Shown one piece after another: positions 54,466-64,000 of a DNA stretch of 64,000 bases. Source of the stretch: Magicicada septendecula (lineage: Eukaryota > Arthropoda > Insecta > Hemiptera > Cicadidae); the NCBI GenBank assembly GCA_034769895.1, contig CM068373.1:277684658-277748657 (forward strand), written 5' to 3'. Each line of letters begins with the position of its first letter. Position 1 is the first letter of the stretch. A program made the translations under genes and the position numbers. A model generated the notes under the pieces. That model had not been told where the DNA came from. It saw only the letters and a list, made by a program, of their open reading frames with translations, and made no database searches.

Positions 54466-54490
54466 AAATTTTTTGCAGTGGTGTGCAACA

Positions 54491-55134
54491 ATATTATTTC
54501 TGTTCGTAATTCGATTGTTTTATACGGAGGAATGCCGTCACTAGATTTTGTCAATACATCTCTTGTCTATAGGTATATAGTTTTTTTTCAGATACTTTAC
54601 ATAGACAGAAAAAACTTACCACTAAAACTAGTCCGTTCAAAAAAGTTAAGAAAGTTCTGCTTGAAAAATCGAGCTGGTAAGCTGACAGCTACGCTTGACG
54701 AGAATAAATTACGTAATACTTTAAAGAAATTTCAAGAAAAACTTTAAAGATAACTCAGCCCGTAAATCTAGTCTCGCGCTTTTTACGTGAGTTTCCAAAG
54801 TTTTAATTTTTTTGCTCTACTTTTCTTGTGAGACTTTGTGACGGATATGTTTTATGCATGCCTAGTAACAATAGTGGCAATTAAGTATGAAAATCCATTT
54901 AATAGTAAAAACATGATGCCGTTTGTTGTTCGCATATGCAACTAGTATTTTAAAGTTACTTTTGTTTCGTAAACTAAAAAATGAATTCCGCTGCCTAATA
55001 ACTTGTTCCGTTCTTTCTTGCTATTTCATCCCGCTGGAGGCAATCTTTTGTTTCCCTGACATTTGTGACTCTTCCCAAGACGAGTCATGGGCTGATCTGG
55101 GTACTAGCCTCCTTCACCCAGAGGGTAAAGATAT
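54491..55134. other. No recognisable gene
   Basis: The 89-codon ORF at 54478 has mixed composition (a Lys/Arg-rich C-terminus) but I do not recognise it. Nothing else is supported. Confidence 0.35.
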
Positions 55135-55714
55135 TGTTACGACGACCTCGCTGATCATCGTATGGTACAGTGGAAAACAAAATACAAGCCAACAATAAAG
55201 TCACTAATCACTAGCTTTAATTAATCACAAATACAGTTAATAATCAACTTGTACAATAATCCGAGCAAAGTTTGTCCACACGTAATAGTAATATCAACTA
55301 ACAGAGTCCCGCAAAATTATAACACTTCGTCACAATACTTCGAACTACTTCACTACTTCAATACTTCACTTGAATAAATCGCCACTTAAACTCACTGTGT
55401 AATTGCCCGACGTAAACTGAACTGAGCGACAGGTGACGGCTATTCATAGTTTGCAGGGTTCCATAATATGCGTCCTTAACAAGTACTAGAAAATTTTAGA
55501 GGATACTTGAGCACAGCCTTGGTAGAAACACGCACCGCTGGGCTAGTTGAGAATCTTGTCGAACAACACTATCGAATGTACGAGACTGTTGCGCATTACG
55601 TAACACTGCCTCGATTGCTGACGCACGTAAGCGTCAAGTATGCACACAAACATTACAGCTGGGCTCTGCTGGGATAGCCGAGAAACATGTAGAACGTTTA
55701 GTAATGGCGTAACA
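55135..55714 (+). mobile_element. Gypsy-type solo LTR, 580 bp (family A)
   Basis: It starts TGTTACGACG and ends GGCGTAACA. The flanks are ATAT (55131-55134) and ATGT (55715-55718), a 4-bp duplication with one change. It shares the TGGTACAGTGGAAAACAAAA and CACTAATCAC blocks, and GGGCTCTGCTGGGATAGCCG near its end, with the 50608 copy. Confidence 0.8.
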
Positions 55715-55773
55715 ATGTTTACGAGTGGTCAACACCAATACAGGCCGAGCATTGAGAAGAAGGAGGCAAGAAG

Positions 55774-55774
55774 A

Positions 55775-55832
<58 letters not shown>
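55774..55832. repeat. (GA)n microsatellite
   Basis: About 58 bp of GA dinucleotides. The Glu/Arg tail of the overlapping ORF is an artefact. Confidence 0.95.
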
Positions 55833-55834
<2 letters not shown>

Positions 55835-56062
55835 TGAGTGAACGTGGTGTCCGTGTTATGCACAGTCGCAAGAGGGTGATGAGGTCGACGCTCAAGGTAG
55901 GCCTAAAGCTGAGATTAGGCGTATAGATAAAGGAAGATTGTATTTAAGCAGTTTAGGGCAGCGGCGGCGTTGTAACATATTTTTGTAAGGCGAGAATTTA
56001 GTATGCAAGTTCTTATGCTTTCACGGCCGGCCTAAACATTGTTGAAATTATTATCATTCAGC

Positions 56063-56209
56063 CGGGCTATTGGGCCGTGGTCCACGTTTGTTGCTACTGA
56101 CAAACGTTTTGGCCCCCCCTGCTAATCTAGACACTGATGATGGCCTCCGATGGCGGAGCCGAAACGTTTGTCAGTAGCAACAACTGTGAACCACGGCCTA
56201 AGAGCCGGG
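56063..56209. mobile_element. Short inverted-repeat element, family B copy 1
   Basis: Arms of about 50 bp (CCGGGCTATTGGGCCGTGG, then GTTGTTGCTACTGACAAACG-like sequence) are mirrored at 56160-56209. The loop contains the hammerhead-like core at 56134. The outermost motif CCGGGCTNTTRGGCCGTGG also ends the element at 60379-60629. Confidence 0.65.
56134..56172 (+). ncRNA. Hammerhead ribozyme-like motif
   Basis: CTGATGA (56134-56140), a stem GGC-C-TCCG / CGGA-GCC (56142-56160), GAAAC (56161-56165) and then GTTTGTC give a hammerhead core with a minimal stem III and a GUC cleavage triplet, as described for Penelope-like elements. Stem I pairing (bases before CTGATGA with bases after GTC) is poor. 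Confidence 0.45.
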
Positions 56210-56537
56210 CTTATAGTAATATTTTCAAACAATGCCAGGATTTATTGTTCGGAGTTCTCCTCTGCTAAGCCGATAGACGTCATCCTAGCCACGAAATATG
56301 ATCAGCTTCTGACGTACGCTTCTCCTATCCCTTACGGACTACCAACTCATTACCGTATTGGAGGCACTAACTAGCCTTGTCACAACACTTCACAGGGCTC
56401 GTGTACAGTTGGTTAGGGCTGAAGCCCACAGAACCCACCACCTACCCACGGGTTTGCAAGCTTATTACCCAAGCCTTCTGTTCACCAAGCTTATTCCTCT
56501 GACGTGTTCTAACTGGGTGTCGTCTTATGCGATACTT

Positions 56538-56718
56538 GGCATTGATAAGTAGCGAATATCGTAGGGCCTATATAATTTTAGTTAGATAGAAATCGTAAAA
56601 ATATATTTTTGTATGTTATAAAACAGTTTGTTGACGATTGAAATCGTTTTCTATTTTCATATTTCTTACAAAAAAATGTTTCTATCAATAACCTAATATA
56701 ATTTCGATCGGCGCCAGT
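56538..56718 (+). repeat. Direct repeat, copy 1 (about 180 bp)
   Basis: TTTAGTTAGATAGAAATCGT, TTGACGATTGAAATCGTTTT, AATAACCTAATA and the final TTTCGATCGGCGCCAGT recur at 57675-57847 in the same orientation. About 950 bp lie between the two copies. Confidence 0.75.
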
Positions 56719-57150
56719 ATGTCCAAATGATCTGTGGGCAATCAGTCGTAATTTTATAAATAAAGTACGTCGAGATACAAAATTAAATTTCTACAAAGTT
56801 ATGACAGTACTGTCCCATGCGTGTGAATTATGGACAAACAAGAAACAAGACAGTGAAATACAGGCTTCGGAAATACCGTTATTAAGAGGAGTTAAATTTT
56901 GTCTAAACTTAAGAGAACGAGGCGATAAGAGAGGAATTACAATTTTTAAATTGAATGAAAAGTTAAAAGATAGCAACAATAGAAAGAACATTTAAAAAGA
57001 ATTTCAGATTCCAGACTGGCCAAACAAGTCTGGAAATACAAACCTATAGGACGCAGGTGTGTGGGTAGACCCAGGAAGAATGGCTGGAGGATTTTTGAAG
57101 ACGGAACAGTGAAGGCGTGCTGTGAAGATGATGATGATGATAACTAAAGA
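56715..57150 (+). pseudogene. LINE ORF2 C-terminal region
   Basis: Plus-strand frames read MTVLSHACELWTNKKQDSEI, QASEIPLLRGVKF, then KGITIFKLNEKLKD, and the GCR-RVGRPRKNGWR-like end before a run of GATGATGAT. Same family as the minus-strand fragment at 46540-46965. Non-functional. Confidence 0.7.
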
Positions 57151-57674
57151 CTAATAATGAATTTTTCTGGCTCTTTAAACAAAAATTAAAAACTATTCTG
57201 AAAATCGAACAGTGCATTTAGTGTATACCTTAGAGTACAATTAATCAGATTTGATTAAAATAATTGTTAGGCCTACTTAATTATGTAATTCCATCGGTTT
57301 TACAATCATCTTGAATTTACCTGAAGTAAGTTTTATAAATTTGTACAATGTTAGCTAGTTTAAAACAAAAAACTAGAATATAAAAACGATTCAAATATAT
57401 GCATTCAATTTAAGAAGCTCTATTTTCAGATTTCCATCAGAAAGTTGGAAGAGATTACACGGATTTTATAAATCGAGTGACATTAAATTCAGAACAGTAA
57501 ACGCTGCTTTGAAACTGTAACGGTGCAAATGTAGTTGCAGTTGGCAGGAAGCAATTACTCCCTGCTGACGGGTGACAAAAGTGCGGTATTTAGCGTTTCG
57601 TGTCGCAGATCGAACTGTACTTTCCTGACAACCGTACCTACACTAATTTTCGATATTTCGATTGTGTGATAGTT

Positions 57675-57847
57675 GGCATCGATATATGGCGAATATCGTA
57701 TATTATTTTAGTTAGATAGAAATCGTAAATATATATATTTGCATATTATAAAGCATCTTGTTGACGATTGAAATCGTTTTTAATATTCGTATTTTTTACA
57801 AAAAATGTTTCTATGAATAACCTAATACAATTTCGATCAGCGCCAGT
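57675..57847 (+). repeat. Direct repeat, copy 2
   Basis: Matches 56538-56718 with about 10-15 percent differences by eye. It could be the second LTR-like end of a small element, or a second copy of an unknown repeat. Confidence 0.7.
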
Positions 57848-57849
57848 GA

Positions 57850-59075
57850 CGCCAAACTTTGGCGTTGATGATAGGTTAACAGGCAAACTAAAAGTACACA
57901 TGAAAACCAGCATGCCTTTAAAATAATACTTGCTTTTTCATGAAAACCAATTAAAAAACAACTCAAAGTAAGGTGGGGTGGCCCAAGGGTCACTCCTTGC
58001 AGGTTACTATACATTTCTCTCCTTTTGTGACAGAACTGGCTTTTCGCTTTAAACAGTAAATTTTGACCATTTATTTTTTCGTTGGCGAAATCTATTTGCT
58101 GCTGTCGCTTTTCTCTGGGACCGTTCTACATTTACAATGACATGTTTTAATGTTTATGTTTACCGTGTATACGGTTATAATAGAATCCTTAAAAATATAA
58201 TATATTCTGCTTTAATCACAACACGTTTGTAAAAACATAATGTTTTCGTTCGCAAGGATATGTTAGTAGGGTGAGGTTTAAATACAATCCCATAGTAATG
58301 AAATACATCTATTTAGGTTCAGCATGTTTATGAACGAAGAAGAATAACACGCTTGAATGCCACAACAATACTTAGTTCAGTTTGCTTTTAGTTGTTTTTT
58401 CTATTCGTGGTAAGATTGTCATCAGGGGTCTATCTGTTACAAGTTTGTATTTCCTATCAAATATTATATTTTGTCAACCAAGTTTTGTCCAATTTATATA
58501 ACAAACTATCAAAACAAAATATTCTTACCTAACCTCACCCATTACCGCATTACGTATTTTCGCGTTACATTCAGCAATAGAATCATCAACAATTGGTACA
58601 CTTCTTCTTCTTTATATCGTGGTATATTTATATTGTGGCGAAAACTGTGGCAAAATATTGAAACTGTAGTGTAGGTAAGGTTACTGAGAACGTACCCATC
58701 AAACGTGTCTGGGGACTTTCACAATTGCTTCATTCGGGTTTATATTTTCAGTATCTTGTAATCCAGAAATTAATTTATGAATCAGTGTCAGACTGAATTA
58801 AAAAAAAAAACAAAATTATCGTTTTTATAATTTATTATGACACCAGAAACTTAAAAATATCCATAAGTAAGAATTTGACACGATTTGGAGAGAAATATAC
58901 ATACGTTAAGGATACTCCAGGAATCCAGTACATACTGCAGTTCCAGGTATACTAGGATGTGATAAGTGCTATCCAGATTAAGCTTTGTTTCACTGTGACA
59001 CTGATAAAACTCCTGAAAACTGAAAGCTTTAATTTTATTTCGTTGTATGATCATCTATTATTATCAGCAGCGGTG

Positions 59076-59106
<31 letters not shown>

Positions 59107-60375
59107 CCAGGTGTTGTAATTGTCAATTATAATTAATGTTATTATATCATAATTGTTACTTAGAAGTGAGGCTATAGAAATTCTTAGTTGTGATGGGCAA
59201 TAGACACAGGTGTCAGACTGTATACCAGAGAAGCAGATATTTTGAACATAAAATTAGTTTTATAAACTTTCCCAGGGATTTCACCCTCTTTCTCAATAAG
59301 CGTGACTTTCACAGAAGTAATAACCATAGGAAATCTGGCGAGACACATCAAATAAGAATTAATGGTGACAAGGTCCAGACAGAAAACTTAAATGTCGGCA
59401 TACAGTTGGTATCCTTTTGGGGTAAGTCAAGTAATGGTCACAAGTGTGAAGGCAAGTGTACTTCGTGAGACCTTTCGATCTAAAATAGTAAAACCCACCA
59501 AATCGTGACATAGGGTCATGTGATGCAGTTTTTGACGAATAAGAGAAAGTCTTATAAAGTATTAATAAACTACCCTCACTTCAACTAGTGTTAGCCAATC
59601 ATAGTTAAGGTTTTAGAAATAAGAGAAGGGCACAGTCCTACCACTGTAAATAAGGGTTACACCCACGAATTGTGTATAAAAAGCCAAGCAAATGCTGGAG
59701 AAAATAGATTTGATTGTAAGAGTTCGGAGAGAACTTACGTCTGTCTCACTTTGACTAATTCTTGTTCTGAGTTAGAAGGTGTTCTAAGAGAGCCTCTCTA
59801 GCCAGTGATAGTCAGTCACACTCTTTGTTTTTGTCAGTTTTAAAGAGTTACTAAAATAGTTACATTATTTTGTTGAAACTAAGTACTAGTAACTGAAGGT
59901 ACTTAAAGTTGAGTAAAAGTAATTGAATTACGTTAATTTCAAGAATTATTGTTAGAAAGAAAATTGTAAAACTTTTGTATTTGCGAATCATCAACAAATT
60001 GTCTTCAGAGAAGAACGGTTCATATCAATGATTTAAATCACCTGCGAAGCCACACACTAACAGTTGTAGGCTAGCAGCCACTCGATATGTTACAACACAG
60101 GCACCGGACGATCACGTAGCTAAATTAACATGTGCACTTCAGTCTTACTGCAATGAAGTCTTGACAGAGTTCACTGCAATCTTTGAGATACGCCAGCAGA
60201 CTTGTTAAACGCTAGTCAGTAAATTCAAAAGTTATTGAGAAAAGGCTCAAATACAGAATCCACCTTCTGTAAAATTAAAAAATGTTTCATATGCTATGCC
60301 TCTATTCTTTACACGGGCTGTATGTATTAATTTTGGTCTTAAGCTTACACGGCCAGTGTTAATATACTCAAAAGT
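57850..60375. other. No recognisable gene
   Basis: Mostly AT-rich. A (TTA)n run lies at about 59077-59105. A TATAAAAAG box at about 59677, followed by a non-coding GC-poorer leader to about 60070, could be an unrecognised promoter or LTR. The 92-codon ORF at 59190 has a mixed basic composition but no family that I know. Confidence 0.35.
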
Positions 60376-60378
60376 ATT

Positions 60379-60629
60379 AAATACCGGGCTATTAGGCCGT
60401 GGTCGGTTGCTGTATTATATCGACATCGTCGGCAACGTTTCGTGTGCTACCCTCGGGGATCTTACTCAGGTTGCAAAAAGCGACAGTGTTATGAAACAGT
60501 TAAGACAAATCTGAATCGAACGATATCCGATAACTATTTCCGGTAAGAGCAACCGAAACCTAGCGGTTTTCGTTGCCGACGATGTCAAGATTATACAGCA
60601 ACCGACCACGGCCTAACAGCCCGGTATTT
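60379..60629. mobile_element. Inverted-repeat element, family B copy 2
   Basis: Arms of about 60 bp (AAATACCGGGCTATTAGGCC, CGTGGTCGGTTGCTGTAT and CGACATCGTCGGCAACG) are mirrored with few mismatches at 60568-60629 around a non-coding core of about 125 bp. It shares the outer CCGGGCT-TTAGGCCGTGG motif with 56063-56209. It has no hammerhead core. Confidence 0.75.
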
Positions 60630-61140
60630 ATGGGCTGTATTATTTCTTTTGTGAAAGATCACTTCTTTTCTACTGCACGCGTTAAAGAATAATCTTTATG
60701 GATCCCCATTCAGATGCTATGAAAAAATAAGAAAAAACGTAATTTCCTGCTGTTGGAGAGTACATAAATAGGCCTAGTCTTTAGGGAAATATTTTATGGA
60801 ATTGTATGGCCGAAGATACTAAAAGGAATGAAATGTGCAAAGTGAGCAACCTCACTTAAACCCGAGTACGAGTACGCGGATTTGATTTTCTCAGCAGCAG
60901 TCTTATGTCCATTGTAATGAAGGAAGTCAAGATTAGCCCGACTCTTCCATTGCCAGCGTACAGTAGCAGGGTGACGAGACGATCAACGGAATATGCGTAA
61001 GTTCGGCGTTAACAGGGGAAGAGAGCAAGAGGAGACTGAAAGCATTGGCAATTGACCGAACACATTTAGACAGCAAACAAGGCAGCTCAAGTCTTTGTTT
61101 CACTGTTGCTTTTCTGACCAGGCTTACATTTTTAAAATTC
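60630..61140. other. No recognisable feature
   Basis: Unremarkable sequence without supported features. Confidence 0.35.
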
Positions 61141-61249
61141 TCTTCTCCTCTTCCTTCTTCTTCTTCTTCTTCTTCTTCTTCTTCTTCTTCTTCTTCTTCT
61201 TCTTCTTCTTCTTCTTCTTCTTCTTCTTCTTCTTCTTCTTCTTCTTCTT

Positions 61250-61279
<30 letters not shown>
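61141..61279 (-). repeat. (TTC)n microsatellite, LINE 3' tail
   Basis: About 135 bp of TTC adjoins the 3' end of the minus-strand LINE at 61280-61835. The Ser and Phe homopolymer ORFs are artefacts. Confidence 0.95.
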
Positions 61280-61280
<1 letters not shown>

Positions 61281-61835
61281 TTCAGCAATACAGCCCGACG
61301 TGAGCTCTGGCTTTCAACACCAATCTTCTCTAAAGGCTCCTGTCCATTGCCATCTCAGCGTAACCACTCGGATCCATTCTTCTGAGACCTTCTAGCACAT
61401 CATCCAACCATCTTATTATACTAGGTCGGCGCCTCTTTCTGCTTTTATACACCTGGGCCATCAGAATTTTCTTTGGGATACGCTGATAATCTATCCTCTC
61501 TAAGTGTCCTAACCATTGTATTCGTTGAGCCTTTATGAAACTTACAGTGTCCTCATGATTCAACAGTTCATCTATCTCCTGATTATTTCTAATTCTCCAT
61601 TCGTCATTTTGTTTGACCGGGCCACAAACAAGTCTTACGATCTTTGTTTCAAACCTTCTTAGTGTTACTTGTTCCTTTTGTGTCAATGTCCATGTCTCAC
61701 CTCCGTAAGTAACAACTGGTGTGATAAGTGTCTTATATAGTTTTATTTTGTGTTACGACTAATGAGTTTGCTTCTCAATAGTCTGCTGATGGCATAATAT
61801 GTCCTGTTTCCTACTTCTATCCACGTCAAGTACTG
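61280..61835 (-). pseudogene. LINE ORF2 C-terminal region
   Basis: A 118-codon minus-strand frame (61686-61330) reads VTLRRFETKIVRLVCGPVKQ, NDEWRIRNNQEIDELLN, AQRIQWLGHLERI, then RRRPSIIRWLDDVLEGLRRM, a nearly intact C-terminus of a LINE ORF2. It is the same family as 34395-35215 and 2165-2400. It is 5'-truncated, with (GAA)n at the 3' end. Confidence 0.85.
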
Positions 61836-61839
61836 TAAT

Positions 61840-62685
61840 TTTTATAGACCCTTCATTATCTATTATTCCAAAATTATGTTACCCATTCCAAAATTCTATA
61901 ACAATATTAATGAATAATTTCTGCCATTGAGTTTCTGGTCAGTTGAAAAAATTATAATCTGTTACATACGGTTGCTCGGAAATTATATTCTGTCTATAAA
62001 AGTGAAACCTCTTGCGCTCCTTAGCGGCTTGAATAACATCGGCGATTCGTTATAAATTGCGAAAAAATACATCACGCCTACTCCTACCGCCCGCCTGTAC
62101 TTGTCAGAATCCGACAGCGAACAGCTGAGATACTCTGTTTTGTTGTTGATTCAGATATTTCAGAATCGTTGCGCCTGGCGCTGACAGGTAAAGGTCAACA
62201 TATTAAACATATTTGTGTTAAGCGACTGTGGGCGGAGACGTACGGCGCTGGATTTAGAACATCTAAAATTCATGAAGTAACTGCTTCGTATTTTCCCGTC
62301 TTCTGAGTACGTATGTATATTTACTAAAGGCCAATATAAGAAACGATACTGTTGATTTTCCAGTAACCATGATTTACGACAATATAAACAAAAATTAAAT
62401 TTGAATATTTGTTTTATCTCTCTTCTCACTAAAACACCCTTATGACCTTATATACAATCTACATAATATGTATCTATAACATTCAAAAATGCTACCTACA
62501 AACAAACTACACCCACACGGTCTATGAAGTACTGTCTATACCTGCGACAAAAATTCACTATTATTGTTAGGTTGTTATTGACAAAAAATAACTAATATAA
62601 CAATAAATTACCAAACATACGTTAAGTAATAAATGATTACGCCAGCAGTGAGAGACTGTAGGCAAAACAATATTTATACCCTGTT
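61840..62685. other. No recognisable gene
   Basis: AT-rich sequence. The ORF at 62160-62429 has no visible support. Confidence 0.35.
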
Positions 62686-62689
62686 TAGA

Positions 62690-62825
62690 GGTGAAAAAAG
62701 AGTGGACTCTGTTGATGCAGAACAGTACGGATCTATACCGAAAGGTCTACAAATATTCGTTTATCTTTAGATTATTACAAACGTGAATATAGTTCTATTT
62801 AGTCGGCTGTAATACTGCGTACTGG
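62690..62825. repeat. Dispersed repeat, copy of 17225-17415
   Basis: CTGTTGATGCAGAACAGTAC, CCGAAAGGTC and TTTAGTCGGCTGTAATA match the first copy next to the LTR array. Unknown family. Confidence 0.6.
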
Positions 62826-62984
62826 GAAAACTAGTCTCAGCTAGTTTATCGGAGACAACCCGGAGAGTAAATTGGGATGGACGTTGAGCCCCACCATCGT
62901 CGTACCCTGCGATATGCTAGTAACATATATAGAGAGCATCTTAGTTACTAGACTCTCGTAAAGACGAATGATTGTCGTCTCCAA

Positions 62985-63125
62985 AACAACTTTGAACCGA
63001 AAGGACGGAGAGATGTTGAACGTCCGAAGAAGCACTGGAAGGACCAGCTCTAGTCTACCTGCTTTGGACCGGAACAAACCAATAGTGGCTGTTTAATCCT
63101 TGCTGAAGAAGAAGCAAAGATGACG
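62985..63125 (+). pseudogene. LINE ORF2 C-terminal tail
   Basis: Reads PKGRRDVERPKKHWKDQ and a stop, then the 3' UTR with GGACCGGAACAAACC, the same family as 3715-3965. It ends in GAAGAAGAAG-like and GATGACGATGA tracts. Severely 5'-truncated. Confidence 0.7.
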
Positions 63126-64000
63126 ATGACAATTTTAGACAGCACAAGTACGAAGATCCTCATATGGTGTGGCCACGGCGTCGCGCGCAACAGAACGAAT
63201 ACCTCATGATCGTTGGCCCAAGAAGTTGTTTAAACTGGGTTACAGTTAGAGGATTGAAACGGGGTACACCCAGAGGTCATGAAAGAAGTTATCTAAATTA
63301 CCAAGTAACAGAAGTTACTGTGGGGCTACTGGTAAAGTTACCCAAGTCTACTCATGTGAATTTACGGAAAACTGAAATTAAAGATTTTCAAGTGGTGATT
63401 AAATTAATCTGATTTTCACGATTAATTTGTATTATTAATTGATTGTTTTATTGATTACATAGCTATTAATTTAAAAATAAAAAGAGAAAGCATAAAAATG
63501 TTCTTTTTGAAACACCTTGACACATCATTAAAACTTGGAATTGGGTAGTTTTACTGCTAACCCCTCTATATGTATATATGATGTGACAGTGAAGAGAGGG
63601 GCTTGCAACGTGATGCGAGAGGCGACAGTTGCCGTAGAAGTACTCGAACGTGAATGGGGGCAATTGAAGAGAAAATTCTGGTAACGTCTTTAAGACAATT
63701 ATGTTTGTACTAAAAATATTAATGTATCTACTGAATGGAAAAAAATGTATGCAAACTTACAAAACTATGATAAAATGCCTCACTTCTCTCTTTTTATCCT
63801 CAACCCTGAGTTTATCGGGCTTACATTTTTTCCCTTCTAAAGACAGTCTCTTAATCCCTACATACCTCTTTTTCGTCTTTTAATTTTGTTTATATAATTA
63901 CATACTGCCATACGTAATTATAATTACGTAACGATGTTGATAAGTCGAGAGTGTCGTTCGACATGCTTCTCGACTAGCCCGCGTGCCTCATCTGTATCAA
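63126..64000. other. No recognisable gene
   Basis: No supported ORF. The 82-codon ORF at 63164 is of unknown origin. Confidence 0.35.

Larger units (their letters stand above)
52192..54490. mobile_element. Possible Penelope-like element with inverted hammerhead-bearing ends
   Basis: The left end (52192-52300, minus orientation) and the right end (54370-54490, plus orientation) share GATGAGCTGTGAAGCTTGA and a CAGTGGTRTGCAA block in inverse orientation. Penelope-like elements often carry terminal repeats with hammerhead motifs in inverted arrangement. The 2.07-kb middle has no recognisable RT or GIY-YIG, so the assignment is tentative. Confidence 0.4.

Overview
The window looks like repeat-dominated chromosomal DNA from an arthropod, most likely an insect. 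A large hemimetabolous genome (cockroach or termite-like) would fit, but the species is inferred only from the kinds of repeats. The evidence is the mix of mobile elements: many 5'-truncated non-LTR retrotransposon (LINE) 3' ends, Tc1/mariner, hAT and Ginger-like DNA transposons, a Helitron scrap, Penelope-like remnants, a tRNA-derived SINE, gypsy-type solo LTRs, and long AC and GAA/TTC microsatellites. I could not recognise a single host gene. Nearly all ORFs over 60 codons are microsatellite translations, T-rich noise or decayed transposon protein.

Layout. 0.1-17.4 kb: a minisatellite, LINE 3' ends on both strands, a LINE reverse-transcriptase copy (5.1-6.6 kb, minus), a hAT transposase relic split by a 565-bp solo LTR (9.0-10.2 kb), a T-rich strand-skewed block (12.2-13.9 kb), two head-to-head mariner 5' ends (15.9-16.6 kb) and a MITE. 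17.46-31.92 kb: a young tandem LTR retrotransposon array, LTR-internal-LTR-internal-LTR, bounded by a likely 4-bp target duplication. 32-42 kb: nested LINEs, a hAT MITE with an 8-bp duplication, a Ginger-like element and a 263-bp AC microsatellite. 42-46 kb: a Tc1/mariner-type element with very long inverted repeats, itself hit by a SINE, then a second broken Tc1/mariner transposase. 46-64 kb: LINE ends, a Helitron fragment, Penelope GIY-YIG remnants with hammerhead-like motifs, two more ATAT-flanked LTRs, inverted-repeat elements, and several kilobases with nothing recognisable.

The array at 17.46-31.92 kb is the most unusual object. Each full LTR is about 3.06 kb. It carries a four-unit heat-shock element 72 bp upstream (start to start) of a TATAAAAG box, a candidate poly(A) signal and a strong 5' splice site. 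Two of the three LTRs also contain an out-of-place piece of Gag (CCHC zinc knuckle running toward what may be the protease start). The 2.7-kb internal region has a lysine-tRNA-like primer site and one 441-codon coiled-coil ORF, with no reverse transcriptase or integrase. It therefore reads as a non-autonomous, possibly heat-responsive LTR element that multiplied recently and depends on another element's enzymes. This is inferred from sequence alone.
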